Positions 8,658 through 18,182 of a stretch of DNA of 64,000 nt are shown here, in pieces. Position numbers and translations under genes: made by a program. The notes under the pieces are model-generated. The model saw only the letters and a program-made list of their open reading frames with translations, did not search any database and was not told where the DNA came from. Each line of letters opens with the position of its first letter. Positions within the stretch are counted from its first letter, which is position 1. Origin of the DNA: Deltaproteobacteria bacterium (lineage in GTDB: Bacteria > Desulfobacterota > Syntrophia > Syntrophales > Smithellaceae); the NCBI GenBank assembly GCA_022710585.1, contig JAKLGV010000011.1, positions 1 to 64,000 on the forward strand. Reading direction: 5' to 3'.

Positions 8658-11471
8658 ATGGATACGATCAAAATCAGAGGAGCCGCCCAGCATAATTTAA
8701 AGAATATCAACCTGGATATTCCCCGAGACAAATTTGTGATTATCACCGGGGTAAGCGGCTCCGGCAAATCTTCTCTGGCGTTCGACACGATTTACGCCGA
8801 AGGGCAGAGACGCTATGTGGAATCCCTTTCCACCTACGCGCGGCAGTTTATCGGACAGATGGATAAGCCCAACGTGGAATCCATCGAAGGTCTGTCTCCG
8901 GCCATTGCGATTGAACAGCGCGCCGCGAGCCACAATCCCCGTTCCACCGTCGGCACCGTGACGGAGATTTACGATTATTTTCGTCTGCTTTATGCCGCTG
9001 TCGGCGTCTGTCATTGCTACAAATGTGGCCGGGAAATCAAATCGCAGACGATTGACGGCATTCTGGACAGCATTTCCGCGCTTCCTGAAAATACGGCCTT
9101 CAGTGTGCTGGCGCCGCTGGTCCGGGGGAAAAAAGGAGAGTTTCAGAAAGAGCTCAAGAAGCTTCAGAAAGAGGGATTCGCGCGCGTCCGCGTTGACGGG
9201 GAAATCCGTGATCTCGCGGAAGAAATTGCCCTGGAAAAGAACAAACGCCACGACATTGATCTCGTGATCGATCGTTTGATTCTAAAAGACGGCGTCAGAA
9301 AGAGGTTGCGGGATTCTCTGGAGCTGGCCGCCGCGCGGGCGGAAGGCCTGGTTCGCATTGTCACGACCGGTGGCGAGGAAATGCTTTTCAGCGAAAAATA
9401 CGCTTGTCCCGATTGCGGGATCAGCATTCCGGAGCTGACGCCACGGATGTTTTCCTTCAACAATCCCTATGGCGCGTGTCCGGACTGCAACGGTCTGGGT
9501 TCTTCCATGCGTTTCACCGAATATCTGGTGGTGCCGGACGCCGGATTGTCTTTACGGGACGGGGCGATCGCGCCGTGGGCCGGACGGCAATCTCTTTATT
9601 ATTATAATTTGCTCGACGCGCTCTGCGACCATTACGGATTTGACGTCAATACGCCGTTTAACAAGCTGCCGGAGAAAATTCAAAAGATGCTGCTTTATGG
9701 ATCGGGCAATGAGCTGATCAAATTTTATCATGACCGCGGCGACAAGCGATATTTCTCGCATCGGCCTTTTGAAGGCGTAGTCAGACAACTGGAGCGCCGC
9801 TGGAAGGAAACGGCGTCGACGGCCATCCGCAATGATCTGATGCGCTACATTGATCTGAGCGCCTGCGACACCTGTCGCGGCGCGCGCCTGAAGAAAGAAA
9901 TTCTGGCCGTTACCATTATGGACAAGAATATTTATGAGTTGTGCCAGTTGTCCATTCGCGACTGCTATAACTATTTTGAGCAGATAAACCTGTCGCCTCA
10001 GGAAAGAAACATCACTGAAAGGATCGTCCGGGAAATCAAGAACCGCCTCCAGTTTCTGCTCAACGTGGGCATGGATTACTTGAGCCTGGACCGGGCGACA
10101 TCGTCTTTGTCCGGCGGAGAGAGTCAGCGCATCCGGCTGGCGACACAGATCGGCTCCGGCCTGATGGGCGTTTTATATGTGCTGGATGAACCGACCATCG
10201 GGCTGCATCAGAAAGATAATTTGCGTCTGATCGATACCTTGAAGCGGCTGCGCGACATGGGGAATACGGTTCTGGTCGTGGAGCACGATGCCGACATGAT
10301 TCTGGCCTGCGATCATATCGTGGATATCGGTCCCGGTGCCGGTACGGAAGGCGGAGAACTCGTTTTTCAGGGAACGCCGGCTGAAATCATCCATGATGAA
10401 AAATCTTTGACGGGGCGGTATTTATCGGGAAAGGATGTCATCGAACGGCCCTCAAAGAAAAGAGCCATGAAAGGAAGGTTCATCATCATTGAAGGCGCCT
10501 GCGAAAACAACCTGAAGAATATCGACATTAAAATTCCCGTGGGTCTTTTTACGGCGGTGACCGGTGTGTCCGGTTCCGGCAAAAGCTCCATGGTTATTGA
10601 AACGCTTTACAAAGTGATGGCGCGCCGCCTGAATCAGTACAGCGGATCGATGGGTAAAATTAAGAAAATTGTTGACCTGGGTGATATAGAACGCGTCATT
10701 ATGATTAATCAGCATCCTATCGGCCGGACCCCTCGCTCCAATCCGGCAACCTACACCGGTGTTTTTTCCATCATCCGTGATCTATTCACCAATCTTCCCG
10801 AATCCAGAATGCGCGGCTACAAGCCGGGACGGTTCAGCTTTAACGTCAAGGGCGGGCGCTGTGAAGCCTGCGAAGGCAACGGCCTGATTAAAATTGAGAT
10901 GCATTTTCTCCCGGATGTTTATGTGACCTGTGATGCCTGCCACGGCAAACGGTTTAACCGGGACACCCTGGATATTAAATATAAAGATAAGAGCATTGCC
11001 GATGTTCTGGATATGACCGTCAATCAGGCGCTGGTTTTTTTCTCCAACATTCCTTCCATTAAATCACACCTGCAACTGCTCAATGAAGTCGGTCTGGGCT
11101 ATATCCATCTGGGGCAGTCGGCAACCACCCTTTCCGGCGGAGAAGCACAAAGAATAAAACTCGCGCGGGAGCTTGGCAAGAAGGTCAACAGCAATACCCT
11201 TTATATTCTGGATGAACCGACCATCGGACTGCACTTTGCGGATATTCAAAAACTGCTGGATGTCCTGATGCGTCTGGTGGATATGGGCAATACCATGGTG
11301 GTGATCGAACATAATCTGGATGTCATTAAATGCGCCGACCATATTATTGATCTGGGACCGGAAGGGGGCACCGGCGGCGGCAGAATTGTTTCTTCCGGCA
11401 CCGTCGAAAAGGTTGCCCGGGACGAAAACTCCATCACCGGTCAATTCCTGCGACAGGTTATATCTTTATAA
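8658..11471 (+). CDS. uvrA: Excinuclease ABC subunit A (UvrA)
   Basis: This 937-residue damage sensor of nucleotide excision repair has two ABC ATPase modules. Walker [10 protein letters not shown] occurs at residues 31-39 and again near 635; ABC signatures are [12 protein letters not shown] and [12 protein letters not shown]. Zinc-binding Cys pairs include CYKCG, CPDCG with CPDCN, and CEACEG with CDACHG. The length is normal. It starts 15 bases after the isomerase stop with a poor ribosome site, which suggests translational coupling. Mfd at the head of the block delivers UvrA to stalled polymerase, so repair partners flank two folding genes. Confidence 0.98.
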   Translation: MDTIKIRGAAQHNLKNINLDIPRDKFVIITGVSGSGKSSLAFDTIYAEGQRRYVESLSTYARQFIGQMDKPNVESIEGLSPAIAIEQRAASHNPRSTVGTVTEIYDYFRLLYAAVGVCHCYKCGREIKSQTIDGILDSISALPENTAFSVLAPLVRGKKGEFQKELKKLQKEGFARVRVDGEIRDLAEEIALEKNKRHDIDLVIDRLILKDGVRKRLRDSLELAAARAEGLVRIVTTGGEEMLFSEKYACPDCGISIPELTPRMFSFNNPYGACPDCNGLGSSMRFTEYLVVPDAGLSLRDGAIAPWAGRQSLYYYNLLDALCDHYGFDVNTPFNKLPEKIQKMLLYGSGNELIKFYHDRGDKRYFSHRPFEGVVRQLERRWKETASTAIRNDLMRYIDLSACDTCRGARLKKEILAVTIMDKNIYELCQLSIRDCYNYFEQINLSPQERNITERIVREIKNRLQFLLNVGMDYLSLDRATSSLSGGESQRIRLATQIGSGLMGVLYVLDEPTIGLHQKDNLRLIDTLKRLRDMGNTVLVVEHDADMILACDHIVDIGPGAGTEGGELVFQGTPAEIIHDEKSLTGRYLSGKDVIERPSKKRAMKGRFIIIEGACENNLKNIDIKIPVGLFTAVTGVSGSGKSSMVIETLYKVMARRLNQYSGSMGKIKKIVDLGDIERVIMINQHPIGRTPRSNPATYTGVFSIIRDLFTNLPESRMRGYKPGRFSFNVKGGRCEACEGNGLIKIEMHFLPDVYVTCDACHGKRFNRDTLDIKYKDKSIADVLDMTVNQALVFFSNIPSIKSHLQLLNEVGLGYIHLGQSATTLSGGEAQRIKLARELGKKVNSNTLYILDEPTIGLHFADIQKLLDVLMRLVDMGNTMVVIEHNLDVIKCADHIIDLGPEGGTGGGRIVSSGTVEKVARDENSITGQFLRQVISL

Positions 11472-11475
11472 AAAA

Positions 11476-12186
11476 TCAAACTATAGGTTTCGACGGATTT
11501 CTTTCGCCGAAAATCGCTCTGCCGATGCGCACGATGGTTGCGCCTTCCTCAATGGCGATTTCAAAATCATCCGTCATGCCCATGGAAAGTTCATTCATCT
11601 GAATGCCCGCGATGCCTTCCTGAATAATCTTTTGCTGAAGATCTTTCAGTGCGGCAAAATAGGGGCGGGAGTTTTCCGGATTGTCGGAATAGGGCGCCAT
11701 CGTCATTAAACCCTGAACGCTCAGATTTTCCAGCGCTGAAATATTTTTAATCAGTTCTATCGCTTCAGAGGCTTCGATGCCGCTTTTTGATGGCTCGCCG
11801 CTGATATTGACCTCCATCAGGATATTGATCTTGCGGCCGATGATTCCGGCTCTCCGATCAATTTCTCTGGCGAGTTCCAGGCGGTCAACGGAGTGGATAT
11901 AGTCAAACAGGTTGACGACATACTTGGCTTTATTGGTTTGCAGATAGCCGATCATATGCCACTGAACCTTTTCTTTGATGAGAGTGATTTTGTCTCTTGC
12001 TTCCTGAACGTAATTTTCACCGCAGGCCGTTATGCCGGCTTTAATCGCCTGCTCCACGATGTGGGGCGCGACAGTTTTGGTGACGGCCAGAAGTTTGACA
12101 GAATCGGGAGAACGGTTGCATCGCGCGGCGGCAGCCGCGATTCTCTGTCTGATTATTTTGATATTGGCAATGATATCCGTTTCCAT
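11476..12186 (-). CDS. YggS/PROSC family pyridoxal phosphate-binding protein
   Basis: This 236-residue single-domain PLP-barrel protein controls vitamin B6 and amino-acid homeostasis. The PLP lysine lies in LLAVTKT (Lys37). Also visible are the family segments [28 protein letters not shown] and [16 protein letters not shown]. It converges on uvrA with only four bases between stops, and lies six bases downstream of maf on the same strand. Other bacteria often keep this gene in cell-wall or proC clusters, which are not seen here. Confidence 0.93.
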   Translation of the reverse strand: METDIIANIKIIRQRIAAAAARCNRSPDSVKLLAVTKTVAPHIVEQAIKAGITACGENYVQEARDKITLIKEKVQWHMIGYLQTNKAKYVVNLFDYIHSVDRLELAREIDRRAGIIGRKINILMEVNISGEPSKSGIEASEAIELIKNISALENLSVQGLMTMAPYSDNPENSRPYFAALKDLQQKIIQEGIAGIQMNELSMGMTDDFEIAIEEGATIVRIGRAIFGERNPSKPIV

Positions 12187-12192
12187 AATTAT

Positions 12193-12795
12193 CTATCGAA
12201 AGCTGATCGCTTTTAATTTTTTTAATGTTTCCAAAACTTCACAAAGCGGCAATCCGATGACGTTGGTGTAAGAGCCGCGGATAGACTGAATAAAGTACGC
12301 GCCCTTTCCCTGGATGGCGTAGCCACCGGCCTTATCGTAGGGTTCATCGCAGTCAATGTACCAGTTCATTTCGTCCGGACTGATCGTTTTGAATTTTACG
12401 GCAGATTGCACAACTCCGGCGGCGCAGACTCGCGATTGTGTCCGGGCAATCGTAAAACCGGTAAAAACTTTGTGTTCGCGTCCGCTTAATTTCTCCAGCA
12501 TCATTTTCGCCTGCCGCCTGTTTTTCGGCTTGCCTAAAATGACGCCGTCAATCACGACAATGGTGTCGGCGCCTAAAACCCAGGCGTCCTGATGTTGACG
12601 GGAGATGACCAGCGCCTTTTCTTGGGATAATCTTTTGACGTGCTGGCGGGGACTTTCACCGGCCAGGTAATCTTCGTTGATGTGAGGCGGCATGATTTTG
12701 AAATTCAATCCTGCCGACCGGAGCATTGCCTGCCGTCGGGGTGAAGCGGAGGCTAGAATGAATTTATGGCTGGATGTTATCGGCATCTTGCTCAC
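12193..12795 (-). CDS. maf: Maf family nucleoside triphosphate pyrophosphatase
   Basis: This 200-residue protein carries the Maf signature ILASASPRR (residues 13-21) and the catalytic segment VLGADTIVVIDG, with GYAIQGKGA further on. Maf enzymes hydrolyse non-canonical or modified nucleoside triphosphates to monophosphates and have been linked to septum arrest. An alternative start, MPITSS, lies nine bases in. It forms a two-gene unit with the PLP protein and is divergent from the selenoprotein gene at 12926. Confidence 0.92.
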   Translation of the reverse strand: MSKMPITSSHKFILASASPRRQAMLRSAGLNFKIMPPHINEDYLAGESPRQHVKRLSQEKALVISRQHQDAWVLGADTIVVIDGVILGKPKNRRQAKMMLEKLSGREHKVFTGFTIARTQSRVCAAGVVQSAVKFKTISPDEMNWYIDCDEPYDKAGGYAIQGKGAYFIQSIRGSYTNVIGLPLCEVLETLKKLKAISFR

Positions 12796-12925
12796 TTGAC
12801 CGGAGATTAAAATTGAAAATTTCTATCACAAATTTAGCTCTGACTGTCAATTGTTAAATGCATTTGCATATTCATCAAAAATATTGTAACGATGCCCGCA
12901 AGTTCATTTGGAGAGGTTTATAAAA

Positions 12926-13222
12926 ATGAAAAAGAAATTTATCCTGTTATTAATGATGATCTTCTTGGCAGTGTCCGGCAGTCAGGCGCTGGCGAAAGAA
13001 AGAATCGTAAAATTAAACATACTGGGTTGCAACGCCTGAGGGAATAAGCACAGGATAGGGACTATCCTGAAGGAAATCAAGGGCGTCAGTAAATATGACT
13101 TCGCGCATAAAGATTTTGTCACGGTAACATTCGAAGATACGGCCACCACCATTAAAGTCATTACCGGAGAACTCAAAAAAGGCGGTAAAGAAGTAAAGGG
13201 GAAACCGGTCTTTTTGAAATAG
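12926..13222 (+). CDS. Exported HMA (MerP-like) protein, probable selenoprotein with CxxU
   Basis: This 98-codon frame is interrupted only by TGA at 13037-13039 (codon 38). The frame starts at ATG 12926 after a GGAGAGG ribosome site nine bases upstream and ends at TAG 13222. Residues 1-23 form a signal peptide. Residues 27-98 look like a heavy-metal-associated fold: a beta strand, then ILGCNAUGN, where Cys35 and Sec38 occupy the usual CxxC metal-binding pair, then helix, strands (DFVTVTFED), helix (TTIKVITGELKKGG) and a last strand. A perfect hairpin just after the TGA fits a bacterial SECIS, and tRNA-Sec is in the same window. Homologous reading continues on both sides of the TGA, which argues against a decayed gene. 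It probably binds or reduces a soft metal or thiol substrate in the periplasm; the substrate is unknown. A conventional caller would miss it. Confidence 0.85.
13051..13069 (+). promoter_or_regulatory. Bacterial SECIS hairpin
   Basis: CAGGATA (13051-13057) and TATCCTG (13063-13069) form a perfect seven-pair stem closing a five-base loop GGGAC. The loop begins 19 bases after the TGA codon at 13037-13039. Bacterial SECIS elements are described as small stem-loops with a G at the first loop positions, about 16-37 bases past the UGA; this hairpin meets both criteria. It would recruit SelB with Sec-tRNA. Confidence 0.8.
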
Positions 13223-13226
13223 ACAA

Positions 13227-14303
13227 CTAAAGATATTTTTTCAGCTTTGCCGCTTCCAGTTTTTCGACGATCTTTTTGACGTCCTGGGAGCGGCCTTTTT
13301 TGCAGATCAACAGAGCGTCTTTGGTCTCAACGATTAATAAATCCCTGACCCCCACCAGCGCTGTCAATCGGCCCGGATTGTAAACCAGCGAACCTTCTGA
13401 ATCTTCAAAAATCGCCTGACTGTCGCGGCACGCGACATTGCCTTTGTCGTCTTGGGGCGATATTTCCCGGACCGCGTCCCAGCTTCCTACATCGCTCCAG
13501 CCGAAGTCTCCCGGAATGATAAAAACGTCATCCGCTTTTTCCATCACACCGTAATCGATGGAAATGGAATCAAGCTGCCTGTAAACGCGGGCAACGGTGG
13601 CGGCCTCGTCAGCAGAACCCAGCGCCTGATCAATTTTCATCAGGCCGGCATATAAGTTTGGCAACCGGCGGCTGATTTCTTCCAGGATGACAGATGTTCG
13701 CCAGACAAACATGCCGCTGTTCCAGTAGAAATTGCCGCTGGCAATGAATTCCTGAGCCTGCCGAAAGTCCGGTTTTTCACGGATGGAGCGGACGCGAAAA
13801 ACGTCTTCATTGTTTATTTTCCCGAATAAATCTTTGCTTTCAATGTATCCGAAACCGGTTTGAACACTGGATGGTTTGATGCCGATGGTAACCAGACCGT
13901 TTTCACGCGAGGCGACTTCAATAGCGGCGGCGATCAGATCAAGATATTTTGAGGAATCGGCAATGGCGTGGTCGGAGGGCAGAACAACCATGACGTCATC
14001 GGGAACCCTTTGTCGGATGTGCAGTGCGGCCAGGCCGATACAGGCGGCGGTGTTTTTCCCCTGCGGTTCTATAATAATATTACGCGTTGGAATTTCCGGA
14101 AGCTGCCGCATTAAAGTGCGGGCGTGTTTCCTGCCGGTGACCACCAGAATGTTTTCCGACGAGACGAGGGGCCGGATCCGTTCAACCGTTTCCTGAATAA
14201 TGGTTTTTTCGCTGATGATATCCAGCAGGTGCTTGGGCTTTTTCTCCCGGCTGCGGGGCCAGAATCTTGCGCCTTTTCCTCCGGCCATAATGACTGCATA
14301 CAT
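13227..14303 (-). CDS. manC: Mannose-1-phosphate guanylyltransferase
   Basis: This 358-residue nucleotidyltransferase makes GDP-mannose from mannose-1-phosphate and GTP for surface polysaccharide. The N-terminal MAGGKGARFWPRSR with KPKHLL (residues 6-27) is the nucleotide-binding signature, and VVLPSDHAI (about 105) and FYWNSGMFVWR (about 193) are family motifs. It lacks the C-terminal cupin isomerase domain of bifunctional enzymes, so it is the short monofunctional type. A GGAG site precedes ATG 14303. It converges on the selenoprotein gene with four bases between stops. Confidence 0.93.
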   Translation of the reverse strand: MYAVIMAGGKGARFWPRSREKKPKHLLDIISEKTIIQETVERIRPLVSSENILVVTGRKHARTLMRQLPEIPTRNIIIEPQGKNTAACIGLAALHIRQRVPDDVMVVLPSDHAIADSSKYLDLIAAAIEVASRENGLVTIGIKPSSVQTGFGYIESKDLFGKINNEDVFRVRSIREKPDFRQAQEFIASGNFYWNSGMFVWRTSVILEEISRRLPNLYAGLMKIDQALGSADEAATVARVYRQLDSISIDYGVMEKADDVFIIPGDFGWSDVGSWDAVREISPQDDKGNVACRDSQAIFEDSEGSLVYNPGRLTALVGVRDLLIVETKDALLICKKGRSQDVKKIVEKLEAAKLKKYL

Positions 14304-14399
14304 ATTTTGTATCTCCTGTCTTCCGTAAAAGAGAATGATGGGTATCTATAATATAATGTGTCTTGCAATTTCAAGCGGGAAAAGATAATTTATCGCACC

Positions 14400-15593
14400 A
14401 TGACGAAAATAATGTATCCGGAAATAACACTGAAAAAAGGGCGGGAAAACGCTTTGCTGCGCGGACATCCCTGGGTGTTTTCCGGAGCAATTGCCGCCGT
14501 TACAGGCCGGCCCGAACCCGGCGATATTGTTTTTGCGCGGAGTGTGTCGGGTCATCCGCTGGCGCTGGGCTTTTACAACCCGTTAACGGATATCGCCTTT
14601 CGCTCTCTGACGTCCAGATGCGAAGAAAACATCTCCCAGTATTTCTGGCAGTCCCGTCTGAATGCCGCGCACAAACTGCGACAGAAGGTTGTTGATGAGC
14701 AAACCAACGCCTACCGTCTGATCAATGCCGAAGGCGACGGATTTCCCGGCTTGATTGTCGATGTCTATGATTCCACGGTGGTGATGTCGATCGCCACGGC
14801 GGGTATGGAAAAGCAAAAAAGTCACATTTTAAACGCTCTGATTTCCCAGTTCAAACCGGCAAGGATTTATGAACAGAGTGAAGGCCGTTCCCGCGAGATG
14901 GAAGGGTTGGAAAAAAGAAACGGCATCATCTTTGGCGATGATCAATGCGATCCGGTGGAGATTACGGAAAACGGCCTGAAGTTTGAAGTGGATTTCGTCG
15001 CCGGCCAGAAAACCGGCTTCTTCCTCGATCAGCGCGTCAATCGGGAAAAACTGGGAGCCCTGAGCCGCGACGCGCAGGTGTTGAATTGTTTTTGTTACAG
15101 TGGGGCGTTCTCGGTCTATTGCGCCGAAGGCGGCGCCAGACGGGTGGTTTCTCTGGACATCTCCAAACCGGCCTGTGCCCTGGCGAGAAAGAATTTGCAT
15201 CTCAACTGGTTTTCCGCTGACAATCATCCGGTTGTGGAAGCGGATGTCTTCGCCTATCTGCGCGCCACGCAGGAAAATTACAGCATGATTATTCTGGATC
15301 CTCCGGCTTTTGCCAAGGACAGAAAAGATGTGACGAAAGCCGCGCACGGCTATAAGGAAATCAATCTACAGGCCATGAAGCGCCTCGCATCCGGCGGCAT
15401 CCTGGCCACGTTCTCCTGCTCCAATTTTATCGACGAGGATCTTTTTTACAGGATTGTTCTCTCCGCGGCGCGCGATGCCGGAGCTGATTTGCAGGTTATG
15501 GCCAGACTGGAGGCCGGTCCGGATCATCCTGTTTTACTGGGTCATCCGGAAGGCCGCTATCTCAAGGGATTGCTGCTTGTTAAAAGAAAGTAG
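14400..15593 (+). CDS. RlmI-like class I rRNA cytosine methyltransferase
   Basis: This protein of about 397 residues has an N-terminal PUA-type RNA-binding region (ending in HPWVFSGAI and GDIVFARS), an EEHEE-like middle, and a Rossmann methyltransferase with VLNCFCYSGAFSVYCAEGG as SAM motif and the catalytic IILDPPAF. This architecture matches RlmI, which methylates 23S rRNA. An upstream GTG at 14358 is in frame, but homologous sequence begins near MYPEITLKKGRE, so ATG 14400 (or 14412) is preferred. It is divergent from manC. The exact target nucleotide is not provable from sequence. Confidence 0.85.
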   Translation: MTKIMYPEITLKKGRENALLRGHPWVFSGAIAAVTGRPEPGDIVFARSVSGHPLALGFYNPLTDIAFRSLTSRCEENISQYFWQSRLNAAHKLRQKVVDEQTNAYRLINAEGDGFPGLIVDVYDSTVVMSIATAGMEKQKSHILNALISQFKPARIYEQSEGRSREMEGLEKRNGIIFGDDQCDPVEITENGLKFEVDFVAGQKTGFFLDQRVNREKLGALSRDAQVLNCFCYSGAFSVYCAEGGARRVVSLDISKPACALARKNLHLNWFSADNHPVVEADVFAYLRATQENYSMIILDPPAFAKDRKDVTKAAHGYKEINLQAMKRLASGGILATFSCSNFIDEDLFYRIVLSAARDAGADLQVMARLEAGPDHPVLLGHPEGRYLKGLLLVKRK

Positions 15594-15621
15594 CTTGCCC
15601 TTTTGATCGGTTCATCTTTGC

Positions 15622-16014
15622 TCAGCGAGCTGTCAGATTCGCGGCGATTTTGTCATGGATCATTCGGGAAGCCATATGGTTGCCAACCGCTCCCACGAAG
15701 ACGGAAACGGATGTCAGGCTCCTGTCCAGATATTCCACCTTGATGGTCACGTTTTCTTCCCGCACAAACGCCTTAATTTCGCCCGTTGAAATCTTGCGCT
15801 CTTTCTGGATGTCGGTTGCTTTGAGTTCGGTTAAGGAGTTTTCACAGGCTTTCCAGACCGGGTCGATGTCGGCTTTGTATTCGGTAATGAGACTGCCGTC
15901 CTGATAGAAGAATTTTCCGGAACTGATGCCGGCGACTTTTCCCTGGAAATTTACAGCCATACTGCATCCGGCAAGTATCATCAAAACGACAAGCAATAAT
16001 ATTTTATTTTTCAT
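15622..16014 (-). CDS. DUF3568 family lipoprotein
   Basis: This 130-residue protein starts at ATG 16014, which has AAGGAG seven bases upstream; an in-frame ATG at 16047 would put residues in front of the signal. The signal ends in the lipobox LILAGC-S with Cys at about residue 17. The rest follows the DUF3568 pattern, with repeated short strand-forming segments and a glycine- and alanine-rich end (FVGAVGNHMASRMIHDKI). The function of the family is unknown. It follows the DUF3047 gene by about 20 bases and is probably cotranscribed. Confidence 0.8.
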   Translation of the reverse strand: MKNKILLLVVLMILAGCSMAVNFQGKVAGISSGKFFYQDGSLITEYKADIDPVWKACENSLTELKATDIQKERKISTGEIKAFVREENVTIKVEYLDRSLTSVSVFVGAVGNHMASRMIHDKIAANLTAR

Positions 16015-16033
16015 GGAATAACTCCTTGGGTAA

Positions 16034-16861
16034 TCATTTAGGAACATTCGTGATGATCGGCTTTTTCGCCGCCGAAATCCTGGGCGGGGGCGGAGGCTTG
16101 ACGGCGGAAATCTTCAAATCCTTGACTTCTCTTGCCGCTTCGGCCAGCGCGATGTCCCTGGGATCCGCGCTGAAATAGATTTCGCCGATGAGGCTTTCGG
16201 CCGGGTTTCCCGTATGCTGGGAATTGATATGGATCTGCAATCCGGTCGTCAGTCCCTGAGGTTCGCCGCCTTTCACATCCCCGAATAATTTTTTATAGTC
16301 TTTATAGAGATTGCGCCGTTCGGTAAACCACTGACCGGTTTGATCCGTCTGATTTCTCAAAACAATGTATCGAAGTTTGTCGCCGCCCGTCTGTGGACTG
16401 CGGCCGCTCCAACCTTTGGGAGCTTCGGTATCCCAGATATATCCGATGACCGGTGTATTGGTCATGGCCGGGAAGCCGGTGGGCTTGAAGGCCACATAAA
16501 GCTGCAGCGCCTGATCGTCCGTGGCTGATTGGCGTATATCGCCACCGGTGGGCAGTTTGTTGGCTTTCCAGCGCCAGCACAGCACGGGATATTTTTTGAC
16601 ATCCACGTTGAATTCTTTCTGCAAACCGAAAGAGGAATCACCCGCGGATTTCAGATAAAGAAAAAACTGGTTGTTTTCTTTCTTGATCTCCACTTTCGGC
16701 AGGCCTTTTTTCTTGTCCAGTTTCCAACCGGCGGGAATGCCGCTGAGGATATCGGCGGGTGTAAATTTGGTAACGGGAAGCATTGCAAACTCCGCCCGGC
16801 TGCTGAAAGCGGCGAGTAAGAGAAAAGCCAGACAAAAGATTAAAACGGATATTTTCTTCAT
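16034..16861 (-). CDS. DUF3047 domain-containing exported protein
   Basis: This 275-residue protein has a signal peptide (residues 1-23, ending SSRA) and the DUF3047 core, recognisable by VLCWRWKANKLPTGGDIRQ, DDQALQLYVAF and IGYIWDTEAP. The family is widespread in proteobacteria, exported, and without a known activity; its shape suggests a carbohydrate-binding-like beta sandwich. The C-terminus is proline-rich (KPPPPPRISAAKK). It lies ten bases after pyrE and 20 before the lipoprotein, forming a small envelope pair. Confidence 0.85.
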   Translation of the reverse strand: MKKISVLIFCLAFLLLAAFSSRAEFAMLPVTKFTPADILSGIPAGWKLDKKKGLPKVEIKKENNQFFLYLKSAGDSSFGLQKEFNVDVKKYPVLCWRWKANKLPTGGDIRQSATDDQALQLYVAFKPTGFPAMTNTPVIGYIWDTEAPKGWSGRSPQTGGDKLRYIVLRNQTDQTGQWFTERRNLYKDYKKLFGDVKGGEPQGLTTGLQIHINSQHTGNPAESLIGEIYFSADPRDIALAEAAREVKDLKISAVKPPPPPRISAAKKPIITNVPK

Positions 16862-16870
16862 TAAAACTCC

Positions 16871-17455
16871 CTAGCGTTGACTGTGTTTCTCGCGCAGTTT
16901 CATGATTTCTGTTCTGGTCAGAACGCATTGGATCTGATCAACGTATTTCAGAATATTTTCCTTGCCGCCTTCTTCACGGTCAATCAGCGAGATCACCATT
17001 TCAATGTCCAATCCTGCTTTGCGCGCCTGTTCAATGGCGGTGATGGTGGAAGCGCCGGTTGTAATCACGTCATCGATGATGGCAACCTTTTCGCCGGGCC
17101 GGACGCTGCCTTCGATGGCGCTTTTGGTGCCGTGATCCTTGACATCTTTTCTGACGATAAACGATTTGATCGGCTTCCCTTTCTGATATGATATCACGGC
17201 CAGCGCGTTGGCGATGGGATCCGCGCCCAGGGTCAGTCCGCCGGCGGCCGTAATACCGGTATCCTTGACGAGGTCAAAGATGATCGCGCCGATGAGATTC
17301 ATGCCTTCCGGGTCGAGCGTGGTCGGCTTGCAGTTGAAGTAGTAGTAGCTTTGTCGGCCCGAAGCGAGCGTGAAGGGCGGATTTTCGCTGTATTTGAAAG
17401 ACTTTTCCAGGATGATTTCGCCAAGTCTTTCTTTCATTTTTTCAATCGACATCAT
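16871..17455 (-). CDS. pyrE: Orotate phosphoribosyltransferase
   Basis: This 194-residue enzyme transfers phosphoribose from PRPP to orotate, giving OMP in pyrimidine synthesis. The PRPP-binding motif VAIIDDVITTGAST lies at residues 124-137, and the SGRQSYYYF segment near 32-40 is typical of the longer OPRT group. ATG 17455 has a GGAG site. It sits between a TonB-type gene and DUF3047 without other pyrimidine genes. Confidence 0.95.
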   Translation of the reverse strand: MMSIEKMKERLGEIILEKSFKYSENPPFTLASGRQSYYYFNCKPTTLDPEGMNLIGAIIFDLVKDTGITAAGGLTLGADPIANALAVISYQKGKPIKSFIVRKDVKDHGTKSAIEGSVRPGEKVAIIDDVITTGASTITAIEQARKAGLDIEMVISLIDREEGGKENILKYVDQIQCVLTRTEIMKLREKHSQR

Positions 17456-17477
17456 GTTTTCTCCATTGCCTCTTAAG

Positions 17478-18173
17478 TTATGACTGAGGATTATTTTTTA
17501 AACTGAATTTGATGGGCAGTTCCACCCAGGCCGTGAAGGGTGTTCCTGATCTTCTGGCCGGTTCGAATTTCCAGGGCTTCACCGCTTCCACAGCTGACTG
17601 ATCAAGAATGGCGTACCCCGATGATTTTCCTATTTTAAGCTTGCCGACTGTTCCGTTGGATAAAATTTCCGCCAACACGAAAACCATGCCTTCATAACCC
17701 CGGACACGCGCCACTTCCGGATATACAGGCGGCGCGTTTTCTTTGTAAAGAGGATGGGCAATGACCGTATTTATGGATGAAGCCTTGTCGGCATTTCCGT
17801 CAGCTATGGAATTTCGCGCACCAGAATGGCCGTCTGTCAGTGCCGCATTTGATTTATCACCGATGAAGGATTCTCTATTATCGGCATCTATGGCCGCTGC
17901 CGTTGATTTCTGATCAATGATCATAGGGTGGATCGGTTTGCTGACGGCCTTCATCTGATCCTTCCTGTCTTTTTTGATATGGGCGGTGACTTCCAGCGTT
18001 TGTTGCGCGAGAGATATCCAGACCGGCCGGCTGCCGTTGAGCGCCGGAGCGGAGACAGTGGAGGTCAACAGCCAGAAGATCAGGCCTGCTCCGGCAATCA
18101 CATGCAACAGTAGGGAACAAAATAATGCCGGACCTATTTGGGGTTTGTTTTTTGTCGAACGAAAAAAAGTCAT
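17478..18173 (-). CDS. TonB family energy-transducer-like protein
   Basis: This 231-residue protein has an N-terminal transmembrane anchor (about residues 15-38), a low-complexity periplasmic linker, and a C-terminal TonB fold (about 145-228) with PPVYPEVARVRGYEG, GTVGKLKIGKSSGYAILDQSA and VKPWKFEPAR. TonB proteins couple the inner-membrane proton gradient to outer-membrane receptors. No exbB, exbD or receptor gene is nearby. It starts nine bases after the metH stop with a poor ribosome site, so coupling to metH translation is likely. Confidence 0.88.
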   Translation of the reverse strand: MTFFRSTKNKPQIGPALFCSLLLHVIAGAGLIFWLLTSTVSAPALNGSRPVWISLAQQTLEVTAHIKKDRKDQMKAVSKPIHPMIIDQKSTAAAIDADNRESFIGDKSNAALTDGHSGARNSIADGNADKASSINTVIAHPLYKENAPPVYPEVARVRGYEGMVFVLAEILSNGTVGKLKIGKSSGYAILDQSAVEAVKPWKFEPARRSGTPFTAWVELPIKFSLKNNPQS

Positions 18174-18182
18174 GCCTTAAAA

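Noticed and set aside
12926-13036. Reading the 12926 frame as a 37-residue peptide or a pseudogene
   Set aside because: The HMA pattern continues in the same frame after the TGA to a normal stop, the TGA sits on the CxxC second cysteine, and a SECIS-like stem follows.
12982-13176. 64-codon minus-strand frame over the selenoprotein gene
   Set aside because: No ribosome site or family pattern; it is the complement of the real gene.
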